Shown here: one piece after another, positions 7,763 to 16,543 of the stretch | Layout of the letters: every line of letters starts with the position of its first letter | Position numbering within the stretch: position 1 is the stretch's first letter | Origin: Tatlockia sp. | GTDB lineage: Bacteria > Pseudomonadota > Gammaproteobacteria > Legionellales > Legionellaceae | Direction of reading: 5' to 3' | Assembly (NCBI GenBank): GCA_013697725.1 | Contig: JACCWI010000023.1 | Span: 1-64,000 of the forward strand | DNA length: 64,000 bases | Program-made: the position numbers and the translations under genes | Notes under the pieces: generated by a model | The model's input: the letters and a program-made list of their open reading frames with translations, nothing else | Told to the model about the DNA's origin: nothing | Databases searched by the model: none

Positions 7763-9762
7763 TGAAAACCAGCTATCAAAACATTAATTATAGCGAACAA
7801 ATAATGGTTTCTTTTGCAACTGGCATCCTCCTAATTTTGTTTATTCCAATTCCTCCTGTTTTGCTTGATTTTTTATTAATTATTAATTTTAGCTGGGCTC
7901 TAATTGTTTTACTTCTTACTTTTTATATTGATAAGCCGCTTAGTTTCTCAACTTTTCCGGCGCTTTTGCTCCTTTCAACTCTTTTTCGTTTGGCGCTTAA
8001 TATTTCTGCGACTCGACTAATTTTAGCTGACGGCGAAGCTGGGAAAGTAATTCAGGCAATGGGACAATATGTTATCCATGGCAATTATGTTATGGGTTTG
8101 GTGGTTTTTTCAATTCTTATCATTATTCAGTATGTAGTTGTAACCAACGGCGCTCAACGGGTAGCTGAGGTCGCTGCGCGTTTTACACTTGATAGTATGC
8201 CAGGCAAACAAATGAGTATTGATGCAGACTTGAATATGGGAATTATTTCCCATGCGGATGCTAAATTCAGACGTGGGCAGATTGAAAAAGAAGCCAATTT
8301 TTATGGCGCTATGGACGGAGCGTCTAAATTTGTTAAAGGTGATGCTATCGCTGGTATTTTAATTATCCTGGTCGATATTATTGGTGGATTTGCAATCGGC
8401 ATTGCCCAAAAAGGTTTGAACCTTAGCGAATCGATACAACGATACACACTATTGACAGTTGGCGATGGGTTAGTCACTCAAATTCCCGCACTTATTATTT
8501 CAACTGCAACCGGAATTATTGTGACCCGCGCTGCAACCGATGCGCAATTGGGCAACGAAATAACAAAACAAATTGCTGCTTATCCAAAATCATTAATCAT
8601 GGTTTGCTTTGGATTATTAGGCTTATTAACCGTCAAAGGCATCCCCATAGTACCTATTGCGCTGGTTTTAACTGTCTTTGCGACTGCGGCCTGGTGTGCT
8701 TCACAAAAAAAAGCTGAGGAATCTATTGAGGAGCAGGAAGAAAATCTCTATGAAAAGATCAAAATTCATCCAATAGAAATACTGTTCAATAGTGAACTTT
8801 ATGTACATTTTTCCCGCTTTGAAAATTCTTTTTTAGAAACCACTTCTCAATTAAGGGAAGTATTGGCTTACGAGTTGGGTTTTGTTATCCCTGAAATTAA
8901 AATCTCAAGCGATCACAAAATCAACTATCCCTTTTATTTGATTAGTATTCAAGGAAATAGCCTTGGCTTAAATCAACTATACTTAGACAAAATTTTGGCT
9001 ATAGTTTCAAATCGAACTCAAGCTAAATCCAAACTTCAACAAGTTATAGAAGCACGTGACCCTAGTTATGGTCTACCAGCCCTCTGGATAAGCGCTAGTC
9101 AACAAGCTCTTGCGAATGAAGAGGGTTATACTTTATGCGAACCCCTATTGGTTTTAACGACACATATAAAAGAAGTTATTTATAGTAATCTAGCTGAATT
9201 GCTAACCCGCAGTGAAACTGAAATCCTGCTTGAACAAGCTACTGTGGCTAATCTTCGTGATGAGCTCATCCCAGCATTACTTTCCTTAAGCCAATTTCAA
9301 CGTATCTTACAAAACTTATTAGAAGAGAATGTTTCAATTCGCTATCTTTCAAAGATCCTTGAAGTCTTAATTGAACATGCAAAAAATATATCTGATCCCT
9401 CCCAACTTACAGAGCTTGTTCGTGCCCAGCTAGGCACAGCAATTTGTCAAAAATTGATTGCCAATCAAAAGACACTATCGGTGTTAACGTTGGCTCCCAA
9501 TTTAGAACAAAAGTTAAATCAAAATTTGACTAAAGAGCTCTGGGGACTGGAACCTGGTCTTACTGAAAGTCTTTTAACTGCTCTAGCTCACCAGGTAGAA
9601 AAAATGATTGGGGAACGCAAGAAGCCGGTTTTACTTTGTTCATCGGCTCTGAGAAGGCCGATTCGTTTTTTAACGCAGCGTATTATGCCTCATTTGAGCG
9701 TACTTGCTATGAATGAGGTGCCGGTCACCATTCAAGTTGAATCTTTCGCTATTGTGCAATAA
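7759..9762 (+). CDS. flhA: Flagellar-type export gate protein FlhA
   Basis: The 667-aa protein has about eight N-terminal membrane spans (residues 20-310), the FHIPEP-region hallmark (SATRLILADG..GKVIQAMGQYV; VAARFTLDSMPGKQMSIDADLN), and a cytoplasmic C-terminal domain of about 340 residues that forms the export ring. It is close to canonical size (about 690 aa). The start overlaps the flhB stop; ATGATG offers two adjacent starts. FlhA accepts chaperone-substrate complexes in the export pathway. No flhF or flhG gene follows it, unlike many polar flagellar operons. Confidence 0.95.
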   Translation: MMKTSYQNINYSEQIMVSFATGILLILFIPIPPVLLDFLLIINFSWALIVLLLTFYIDKPLSFSTFPALLLLSTLFRLALNISATRLILADGEAGKVIQAMGQYVIHGNYVMGLVVFSILIIIQYVVVTNGAQRVAEVAARFTLDSMPGKQMSIDADLNMGIISHADAKFRRGQIEKEANFYGAMDGASKFVKGDAIAGILIILVDIIGGFAIGIAQKGLNLSESIQRYTLLTVGDGLVTQIPALIISTATGIIVTRAATDAQLGNEITKQIAAYPKSLIMVCFGLLGLLTVKGIPIVPIALVLTVFATAAWCASQKKAEESIEEQEENLYEKIKIHPIEILFNSELYVHFSRFENSFLETTSQLREVLAYELGFVIPEIKISSDHKINYPFYLISIQGNSLGLNQLYLDKILAIVSNRTQAKSKLQQVIEARDPSYGLPALWISASQQALANEEGYTLCEPLLVLTTHIKEVIYSNLAELLTRSETEILLEQATVANLRDELIPALLSLSQFQRILQNLLEENVSIRYLSKILEVLIEHAKNISDPSQLTELVRAQLGTAICQKLIANQKTLSVLTLAPNLEQKLNQNLTKELWGLEPGLTESLLTALAHQVEKMIGERKKPVLLCSSALRRPIRFLTQRIMPHLSVLAMNEVPVTIQVESFAIVQ

Positions 9763-9774
9763 AGGAAAACCTAA

Positions 9775-10485
9775 ATGATAGATGCTATTAAATCAACACA
9801 ACTCGCAATGATAAGCGACCAAAATCGCTTGCAAACCATCAATCAAAATATTTCCAATATGCTAACACCCGGTTATAAGCAGCAACTGGTGGATTTAAGC
9901 TTTAAAGAACAATTATCTACAGAATTAAACCCGGCTTTCCCCCAGCTACAGAATGCACATAATCTGACTCAGGGTCCAATGATGCATACCAAAGCTTCTA
10001 CTGATTTAGCTCTAGCTGGAGAGGGATTTTTTGTAGTTCATACGGAAAAAGGACTTCTCTATACAAGACGAGGTGATTTGCACCTCAACGAGCATGGTGA
10101 ATTATCCTCTTTTACTGGAGGCTTGGTTATGGGTCGCTCAGGCTCGATTGTGATTAATGATAATGAATTTAGCGTTGACAAAAAGGGAAATATATCTATT
10201 GGCGATCAAAAAATTGATCAATTAAGAATTGTAAAATTTAGTTCGAATCAACCCTTAAGTTATCTTGGTCAAGGCTTATATCAAAGTTCAGAGTCGCCTC
10301 TTCCAGCAGAAAGTACAACCCCCGTTTTACAAGGCTATATTGAACAATCCAATGTGAAATCCGTCGATGAAATGATGGAGCTGGTTAAAACTTCACGTCA
10401 TTTTGAGGCCTCACAACATGTCATGCGAATCGCTGATGGTCTTTTGTCTACAGCGATAACTCAATTAGGAGAAGGAAATGTCTAA
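9775..10485 (+). CDS. flgF: Proximal rod protein FlgF
   Basis: The 236-aa protein has the flagellar rod N-terminal motif (NRLQTINQNISNMLTPGYK, about residues 18-36), a central DLALAGEGFFVVHTEKG segment common to FlgE/F/G, and a C-terminal heptad-rich helix (EQSNVKSVDEMMELVKTSRHFEAS). Such proteins polymerise into the rod after export. Position directly before flgG supports FlgF. It overlaps flgG by eight bases. Confidence 0.88.
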   Translation: MIDAIKSTQLAMISDQNRLQTINQNISNMLTPGYKQQLVDLSFKEQLSTELNPAFPQLQNAHNLTQGPMMHTKASTDLALAGEGFFVVHTEKGLLYTRRGDLHLNEHGELSSFTGGLVMGRSGSIVINDNEFSVDKKGNISIGDQKIDQLRIVKFSSNQPLSYLGQGLYQSSESPLPAESTTPVLQGYIEQSNVKSVDEMMELVKTSRHFEASQHVMRIADGLLSTAITQLGEGNV

Positions 10486-11251
10486 TGCGCTTGCAATTGC
10501 CTCGGGTGGCTTAAGGGCTCAAGAATATTATATCGATAAGATTGCTCATGATTTGGCAAATTTAAATACATCTAATTATAAGGCATCTAAGATGACTTTT
10601 GCTGATCAGCTATACCAAAATATCAATGGGGGTAGTAGCTTGCAAGCAAAAGCTAATCTGCAACTTGGCATGGGAGCCTCGATTTATAAAACAGGGAAGG
10701 ATTTCTCAGAGGGGCCTCTAAAACCCACTAATAATTGGTCTGACCTAGCTATTGATGGTCCGGGTTTTTTTCAAGTTAGCTCTGAAGATGGCACCATTTC
10801 ATATACAAGAAACTCGACCTTTATCATCGATGAGGATCATTATTTAGCCACTCAAGATGGTTCACGTTTAAGCGACAATATTCAAATACCAGAAGATGCA
10901 ATTGAAATCACCATTCAAAAAGAAGGCGAGGTGTTAGCCAGAGTTGCAGGAGATACGGAGCCTCAGTTGCTTGGCTCAATTAAGCTCGCGAAATTTCTTG
11001 ATCCCGATTCTTTACATTCGATTGGCTCAGGGCTTTATAAAACCACCGAGCTTTCAGGTGAGCCCATTGTAGATAGCCCTGCCTCCAGCGGACTAGGAAG
11101 CCTCGCTCAAAAACAAATAGAGGGCTCGAACGTGGATATGGTGAGTTCACTAATGCAATTAACTATGGCCCAACGCATTTATCAACTCAACGCAAAAGCC
11201 GTACAAATTGCGGACGAACTGGAAAAAATTACTAATGAAATTCGTAACTAA
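10478..11251 (+). CDS. flgG: Distal rod protein FlgG
   Basis: The 257-aa protein has the canonical FlgG length, an N-terminal rod motif (HDLANLNTSNYKASK), a central DLAIDGPGFFQV segment and a C-terminal QKQIEGSNVDMVSSLMQLTMAQRIYQLNAKA helix typical of FlgG. It would build the distal rod that crosses the periplasm through the P and L rings. AAGGAA precedes the ATG inside flgF. The gap to flgH is 124 bp, one of the very few non-coding stretches in this block and the place where flgA is found in many flagellar operons. Confidence 0.9.
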   Translation: MSNALAIASGGLRAQEYYIDKIAHDLANLNTSNYKASKMTFADQLYQNINGGSSLQAKANLQLGMGASIYKTGKDFSEGPLKPTNNWSDLAIDGPGFFQVSSEDGTISYTRNSTFIIDEDHYLATQDGSRLSDNIQIPEDAIEITIQKEGEVLARVAGDTEPQLLGSIKLAKFLDPDSLHSIGSGLYKTTELSGEPIVDSPASSGLGSLAQKQIEGSNVDMVSSLMQLTMAQRIYQLNAKAVQIADELEKITNEIRN

Positions 11252-11375
11252 TCTTGTAAAAAAACTAAATTCAGGTGAGCTATTCTATCAATCTAACAGA
11301 GCAGTTTTTTTGCTTGCTAAAAATTATTATTCAAATCCTGGCGCTGGGATCTGTCGGACAAAATTTGGCAGAAAA

Positions 11376-11984
11376 ATGAATGGTCGATTCCCGGCTCCCA
11401 GGCCTGGTTTTTACATAAAAATAGTCATTTTAGTTATTTTTGTATTATTGTTTAACGCCAAAGCCAAAGCAGTCTCCTTATTTGATGAAACTGTTTATCG
11501 TCCTCTTATTGCGGATAGAAAAGCTTATTTACCTGGCAATCTTTTGACAGTTATTGTAATGGAAACATCCGATGCACAAAGTAGTGCTGATCTCGCATCA
11601 GGTAAAGTAATAAAGGCTGCATTGGAAGCTTCATATAACAAAACCAATCACAAGCTTGGCCTTGAGTTGAACGGTAAGGGTAAATCATCAGCAAAAACTG
11701 GACGCAATGGTAAAATAAAAGCTGCGCTGACAGTCCGCATTAAAAGTTTGGAAGAAGGAGGTTCTTATTTTGTTGAAGGTCAACAACAGATCCGTATCAA
11801 TGGCGAGCAACAAACAATTCTGCTTAACGGACTTGTTCGGCCTGAAGATATCAGCGCTGAAAATACAGTCTTGTCTACCCGTATAGCCAACGCCCAAATT
11901 ACTTATAGTGGAGACGGTTCTGTTTCAAATGCTGAGCGTCATAATTATATTTATCAAGTATTGTCTTTGATAGGATTAATCTGA
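11376..11984 (+). CDS. flgH: L-ring protein FlgH without lipobox
   Basis: Translation from the ATG at 11376 gives 202 aa. The core SLFDETVYRPLIADRKAYLPGNLLTVIVMETSDAQSSA, the middle FVEGQQQIRINGEQQ and the end SAENTVLSTRIANAQITYSGDGSV are typical of FlgH. FlgH forms the outer-membrane L ring and is normally a lipoprotein. Here the signal sequence (IKIVILVIFVLLFNAKAKA) ends without a Cys, so it is probably cleaved by signal peptidase I. An alternative start at 11235 would add 47 non-hydrophobic residues before the signal. The stop overlaps the flgI start (TGATG). Confidence 0.88.
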   Translation: MNGRFPAPRPGFYIKIVILVIFVLLFNAKAKAVSLFDETVYRPLIADRKAYLPGNLLTVIVMETSDAQSSADLASGKVIKAALEASYNKTNHKLGLELNGKGKSSAKTGRNGKIKAALTVRIKSLEEGGSYFVEGQQQIRINGEQQTILLNGLVRPEDISAENTVLSTRIANAQITYSGDGSVSNAERHNYIYQVLSLIGLI

Positions 11985-13105
11985 TGCCAAGATTAAAATT
12001 CTGCTTGAATATTTTTATCTTAACTATCCTAATCGGCATAACACCGATTCATGCATCCCTTCGCTTAAAGTCCATTGCGCATTTATCTGGCCTGCAAGAA
12101 AATCCAATAACAGGCTATGGATTAATTATCGGTCTAGCTGGGTCCGGTGATTCACGCCGTAATAAAAACACCACTCAAGCAATAGCTAATTTATTACAGA
12201 CTTTTGGGGTAACTATCAATCCTAATGAAATTAACAGCCGAAATTCAGCGACTGTCATCGTCAGCGCCAACCTCCCCTCACATGCGCATCAAGGTGATAA
12301 ATTAGATATCAATGTCGCCTCGCTAGGCGATGCCAAAAGTTTGTTAGGCGGCACATTATTAGTCACACCGCTTAAGGGTACTGATAATCAAATCTATGCT
12401 TTGGCTCAAGGACCTGTTTCTGTGGGTGGTTTCAAATATGATTTGTTTGGTAATGTTATACAAAAAAACCACCCAACTGCTGGCCTGATACCAGGCGGTG
12501 CGGTAGTCGAAAAATCGATTTACAATGAGTTATCTTCTAAAGAGGGTGATTTACATGTCATCTTAAATCGTCCTGATTTTACTACTGCTTATGAGGTTGA
12601 GAAGGCCCTTAATAAACGTTTTGGCTTAAATACAGCTTTAGCAATGTCAGCACAAGATATCACCATTTATCCGCCCCTAGCCGCAAGAAAACATTATATT
12701 CAATTTGTCAGCCAGTTAGAAAATATAGCCATTGATCCTGACAATATTCCTACTGTAGTTGTCAATGAACGCACGGGTGTTGTAATCGCAGGTGCTGATG
12801 TAAAAATTGATGCGGTAACTATTTCACATGGTAATTTACAAATAGCAATAGCTACAGAATACGATGTATCTCAGCCTACTCTAATCGCTGAAGTTGGGCG
12901 CCAGGTTCGTACTGCAATTACTCCTTCGACTTCAATAGAGGCCAAAGAATCGCCTACTAATACCGTAAAATTATCTAAAGGTGCTTCTATAGCAGAACTG
13001 ATTAACGCCTTAAACAAGGTTAATACAACAACCCGAGATATTATTTCGATACTTGAAAGTTTACAGAGAGCAGGCGCCTTACATGCTGAGCTCATTATCC
13101 AATAG
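11984..13105 (+). CDS. flgI: P-ring protein FlgI
   Basis: The 373-aa protein begins with a signal peptide (about residues 1-24) followed by the strongly conserved RLKSIAHLSGLQENPITGYGLIIGLAGSGDS and later DKLDINVASLGDAKSLLGGTLLVTPL, both hallmarks of FlgI. It forms the periplasmic P ring around the rod. Its length is close to canonical (about 365 aa). P-ring assembly usually needs the chaperone FlgA, for which I find no gene here. Confidence 0.95.
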   Translation: MPRLKFCLNIFILTILIGITPIHASLRLKSIAHLSGLQENPITGYGLIIGLAGSGDSRRNKNTTQAIANLLQTFGVTINPNEINSRNSATVIVSANLPSHAHQGDKLDINVASLGDAKSLLGGTLLVTPLKGTDNQIYALAQGPVSVGGFKYDLFGNVIQKNHPTAGLIPGGAVVEKSIYNELSSKEGDLHVILNRPDFTTAYEVEKALNKRFGLNTALAMSAQDITIYPPLAARKHYIQFVSQLENIAIDPDNIPTVVVNERTGVVIAGADVKIDAVTISHGNLQIAIATEYDVSQPTLIAEVGRQVRTAITPSTSIEAKESPTNTVKLSKGASIAELINALNKVNTTTRDIISILESLQRAGALHAELIIQ

Positions 13106-13131
13106 CCAATAAAGATATAAAAGGACCCTTT

Positions 13132-13449
13132 ATGGAAAGAGATAAAACCATTGAATCAATTAGCCTAGCCCTAGATGCAGCTCTGTTACGCCAAACTGCA
13201 ATTGCATCTAACATTGCTAATGCCAACACTAAAGGCTATCAACCCGTTGCTGTTAATTTTGAACAGCAACTCGGCCGAGGTCTAAGTTCTTATGGAGAAT
13301 TCCATTCCTTAGCAGCAAGTGTTGAAGATTCGTCAATAGATGCTCAAATTGCTTTAAGCGTAAAAAATGCCACTCAATTTCGAGCACTGATTAAAGGATT
13401 AAATCAAAAATTAGCGCTGATGAAACTTGCCTTACATGGAAATAATTAA
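13132..13449 (+). CDS. flgB: Proximal rod protein FlgB (short)
   Basis: The 105-aa protein has the rod N-terminal motif (AIASNIANANTKGYQP, about residues 24-39) and a C-terminal helix. Canonical FlgB is about 130-140 aa, so the central segment is shortened. AAGGA lies ahead of the ATG. It is followed two bases later by flgC, and precedes fliE, the usual order flgB-flgC-fliE. Confidence 0.88.
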   Translation: MERDKTIESISLALDAALLRQTAIASNIANANTKGYQPVAVNFEQQLGRGLSSYGEFHSLAASVEDSSIDAQIALSVKNATQFRALIKGLNQKLALMKLALHGNN

Positions 13450-13451
13450 TT

Positions 13452-13871
13452 ATGAGTTACGATCAAATTTATGCAATTGCTGCGGCAGGAATGAGTGTTG
13501 AAAAAATGCGTGTTGATGTAGTGGCTAACAACATCGCCAATCAACACAGTTTACAGAGTACCGAAGGCTCAGCATTTAAACCCATGCAAGTTTTAGCTTC
13601 AGCAAAGCCCTTCAATGCTTACTTTTCAGATCCCAAGGCAGGAATCGCTGAAGTCAGCCTGGTACCTGAGAATCTGCCGCCTAATAAAGTTTATCAGCCC
13701 GAACACCCTGCTGCGGATAAACAAGGCTATGTTAGTTATCCCGGCCTAAATATGGTGGATGAAATGACTACCTTAGTTCGTGCTTCTCGTGCCTATGAAG
13801 CGGATATTAAAATTATTAATATCGCTCATTCTCTATATTTGCAAACTTTAAGTATCGGAGAGGAACGATGA
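13452..13871 (+). CDS. flgC: Proximal rod protein FlgC
   Basis: The 139-aa protein has AAAGMSVEKMRVDVVANNIANQHSLQS at its start, the FlgC-specific HPAADKQGYVSYPGLNMVDEMTTLVRASRAYEA in the second half and a short C-terminal helix. Length is canonical. Overlaps fliE by four bases (ATGA). Confidence 0.93.
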   Translation: MSYDQIYAIAAAGMSVEKMRVDVVANNIANQHSLQSTEGSAFKPMQVLASAKPFNAYFSDPKAGIAEVSLVPENLPPNKVYQPEHPAADKQGYVSYPGLNMVDEMTTLVRASRAYEADIKIINIAHSLYLQTLSIGEER

Positions 13872-14161
13872 AAATCGAAGACATAAATCAGTTAAATTTC
13901 AACACTGAAATTAAAAGTATTGAACGCTGCGATCAAACAGCCCCTTCATTTAGTACTTGGTTAAATGAAAAATTGGGCGAGACCAATGACCAGTTAATTT
14001 CAGCCGATAAGGCTTTACAGCAATTAGCAACCAACCAGAATGCAAGTCTACATCAGACAATGTTAAGCCTTGAACAAGCCAAGTTATCTTTTCAACTCTT
14101 AGAGCAAATCCGTAATCGTGTGATGTCTGCCTATCAAGAAATTATGCGGGAGCAAATATAA
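13868..14161 (+). CDS. fliE: MS ring-rod junction protein FliE
   Basis: The 97-aa helical protein has the FliE-type C-terminus (NASLHQTMLSLEQAKLSFQLLEQIRNRVMSAYQEIMR), which joins rod to MS ring and is needed to open export of rod proteins. It is slightly shorter than canonical FliE (about 104 aa). It sits between flgC and fliF as expected. Confidence 0.92.
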   Translation: MKIEDINQLNFNTEIKSIERCDQTAPSFSTWLNEKLGETNDQLISADKALQQLATNQNASLHQTMLSLEQAKLSFQLLEQIRNRVMSAYQEIMREQI

Positions 14162-14162
14162 G

Positions 14163-15461
14163 GTGAACTATTTTTCAAATGCTTTTTATTGGTTTAAAAA
14201 TCAAACTCAAAAAAATCAAATTCAATTATTACTGGGACTCACCGTAATTTTTAGCTTGGCTTTGGGGCTTTGCCTTTGGTTAAACAGACCTAATTATGCA
14301 GTTCTTTTTAGTAATCTGGACAAGCGCGATGCCAGCCAAATTATTAATAATCTTGAACAAAACAGTATTAATTATCGTTTGAATAATGCTGGCGATGATA
14401 TTTCGATTGATAAAAATTTAGTTGCTAAAACTCGTATTAAATTACTGAGCACGGGTATGCAATTATCAGGCAGTGTTGGTTTTGAATTGTTTGATAAAAA
14501 TGATTTTGGCCTGACTGATTTCTCCCAAAAAATTAATTTTCAACGTGCTTTGCAAGGTGAATTAGAACGAACTATAAGTAGCCTTGATGAAGTTAAACAA
14601 GCAAGAGTTCATTTAGTAATTCCAGACCAGCACTTATTTCAGCAAGAAGAGAACCAACCTCGTGCAGCAATTAGCCTTAACTTAATTCATCCTCTCAGCT
14701 CAAAGCAAGTCAGTGGAATTCAGCAGCTTGTTACGGCAAGCGTTGCTCATATGCAAAAAGCTAAGGTAGTTATACTTGATCAAAATGGTTACAAATTAAC
14801 AGGCGGTGAGGAGGATCCCGGTTCTAAACATTTTACAACCAAAAAAAATCTAGAACATTACCTGAATGGAAAAGTTTTAGACATGCTCACCCGTGTTTTT
14901 AAAAATGAAGAGTTCATGGTTAAAATCGATGTGACTCTTAACTACGATCAAATAGAACGTGAGTTAGTCAAGCCTCAGCACGATGCTGTCCTAATTCATG
15001 AAAAAGAAAGCAGGCATACCAGCTCAACCAAAATCGAAAACCCACTGAGCGATCAAGATTTAACCAGTGAAAAAAGTTATCACTTTGGCACTCGAAAAGA
15101 ACATTTTACTCATGCTAGCGGTAATATTGAAAGGCTTACTATTTCCGTAGTCCTGCCACAATACACTGAGAAATCTACACTGCTACAGATTGAACGATTG
15201 GTTAAATCGGTAATTGGTTTTGATGCCAAACGTGGAGATAGTATTTCTATAGAAACCTTAGTTAATGAATCTAAACTTTTAACCATTCCCTCGCTGCCTA
15301 TTACAAAACAAGAACGCAGTTTTGACTTTAACTTTCCAATAGGTTTGAGTTTGATTTCAGGATTTTTAATTTTTATTAGCTCATTAAAGGTATTCAATCG
15401 TCGACGAAAAAGAAAAATTCTACTTAGTGAATTAACTGACTGGCTTGCTCAATATGACTAG
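14163..15461 (+). CDS. fliF: MS-ring protein FliF, short C-terminal tail
   Basis: The GTG at 14163 gives 432 aa. There is a first membrane helix (about 20-42), ring-building motifs (PNYAVLFSNLDKRDASQIIN; GVGFELFDKNDFGLTDFSQKINFQRALQGELERTI), an RBM3-like segment (FMVKIDVTLNYDQIERELV) and a second membrane helix near 390-410. Canonical FliF is about 550 aa and has some 90 cytoplasmic residues after helix 2 that bind FliG. Here only about 21 residues follow. This correlates with the missing fliG. FliF is the inner-membrane base on which the export gate sits. Confidence 0.93.
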   Translation: MNYFSNAFYWFKNQTQKNQIQLLLGLTVIFSLALGLCLWLNRPNYAVLFSNLDKRDASQIINNLEQNSINYRLNNAGDDISIDKNLVAKTRIKLLSTGMQLSGSVGFELFDKNDFGLTDFSQKINFQRALQGELERTISSLDEVKQARVHLVIPDQHLFQQEENQPRAAISLNLIHPLSSKQVSGIQQLVTASVAHMQKAKVVILDQNGYKLTGGEEDPGSKHFTTKKNLEHYLNGKVLDMLTRVFKNEEFMVKIDVTLNYDQIERELVKPQHDAVLIHEKESRHTSSTKIENPLSDQDLTSEKSYHFGTRKEHFTHASGNIERLTISVVLPQYTEKSTLLQIERLVKSVIGFDAKRGDSISIETLVNESKLLTIPSLPITKQERSFDFNFPIGLSLISGFLIFISSLKVFNRRRKRKILLSELTDWLAQYD

Positions 15462-15894
15462 GGCACTAAAGGAAATTTTATTAGATATGGTTAATCTAAC
15501 CTTAGCTGATCAACGCTGGATTTTAGCTAACTTGCGCGAGGCAGAAGGGCAAATTTTTAATCAATTGCAGGGTGAACGCCTTCTTCAAGAGGCTCGCCGC
15601 TTTCGAAACCTTAAAAAAATACCCGGCACCGAACCTCAACGGCCGCAATTAGCCAATTTTCATTGCCAAGCTTTAAAAAATTATTGTTCCCTTTATATTT
15701 CCATATTGCTCGAACAAGGACAATTTTCATGGCAGCAACAATTTCTAAGCTTTTATGATCCGAACCAAACCATTAGAAAAACGCTAAGGAGCGCTGAGCT
15801 CAAACATTTAAAAATAGCGGCTAAACAAGCGCTTCTAGAGCATTGGCAAAACAAACAATCTTTCAGCCATCATTTGGAGCAAAAACATGGCTGA
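15454..15894 (+). CDS. Unknown 146-aa protein in the fliG position
   Basis: The ATG at 15454 overlaps the fliF stop by eight bases; the stop overlaps fliH by eight. I do not recognise it. Flagellar operons have fliG here (about 330 aa, with three armadillo-like domains and the charged torque helix), but this product is less than half that size and I cannot find the EHPQ, glycine-hinge or torque-helix signatures. It is a mostly helical, basic protein with one Trp-rich stretch (FSWQQQF). In injectisome operons the same slot between sctJ and sctL holds the small adaptor SctK, so it may be a functional analogue. This is an inference from position only. Confidence 0.7.
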   Translation: MTRALKEILLDMVNLTLADQRWILANLREAEGQIFNQLQGERLLQEARRFRNLKKIPGTEPQRPQLANFHCQALKNYCSLYISILLEQGQFSWQQQFLSFYDPNQTIRKTLRSAELKHLKIAAKQALLEHWQNKQSFSHHLEQKHG

Positions 15895-16543
15895 GCTTTT
15901 TAAACGAGTCATCCTAAGTGAAGACCTGGTTCTGTTGGGCGAACAGGATATTAGTTTAGTTAAACTTGAAAAACTGAATGCCATTGAACAAGCACCTGAA
16001 ATTCCTATTCTCAAAGAGCAAGCTCGGGAAACAGGTTTTAAGTTGGGGTTTAGCCAAGGTCACACTGAGGGTATAAAACAAGCACAGGAACAAATAAAAA
16101 CAGAAAATCTCGAAAGATTAGAGCAAATTCATAGCCTTCTCCAGGGAATTTCTCAAGCCTTATGCCAAAGCCGGCTTGCCTTACAAAATGAAGTTGCTGA
16201 TATCGTCTTGATGATTAGCCAGCAATTTTTTGTTCATCAACAGCAACAAAAAGGCTTAATCGCAGAGCAAATTCTCACAGCACTCAATCAAATTAACGAC
16301 AAACAAGCGCTAACCTTGCTCTTAAACCCCAAAGATTTCGCCCTCTTAGAGCAAGGAGAATTAAATATGGACTTAAGCTCATATCCTGCTCTTTGTGTTA
16401 AATCAGATGAGCGTTTGGCACTTGGGGGTTGTATGATTCGTTGCGAACATGGCCTTTTTGATGCAGGGATTGAAAGGCAAATCGATTGTTTGAAAAAAGA
16501 ACTTTTGGATTTAAAAAATCGGAATCATTATGAAGGGATTTAA
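15887..16543 (+). CDS. fliH: Export ATPase regulator FliH
   Basis: The 218-aa protein has the FliH/SctL layout: a variable N-terminus, a Gly-repeat helix (ETGFKLGFSQGHTEGIKQAQEQ, with G-x3-G spacing), a coiled coil, and a C-terminal domain with DERLALGGCMIRCEHGLFDAGIERQ. FliH dimers bind FliI and anchor it to the cytoplasmic ring. Overlaps fliI by 14 bases. Confidence 0.9.
   Translation: MAELFKRVILSEDLVLLGEQDISLVKLEKLNAIEQAPEIPILKEQARETGFKLGFSQGHTEGIKQAQEQIKTENLERLEQIHSLLQGISQALCQSRLALQNEVADIVLMISQQFFVHQQQQKGLIAEQILTALNQINDKQALTLLLNPKDFALLEQGELNMDLSSYPALCVKSDERLALGGCMIRCEHGLFDAGIERQIDCLKKELLDLKNRNHYEGI

Noticed and set aside
11252-11375. A hidden flgA
   Set aside because: All three forward frames were read; none gives a convincing FlgA domain. 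Short open stretches here are interrupted by stops.
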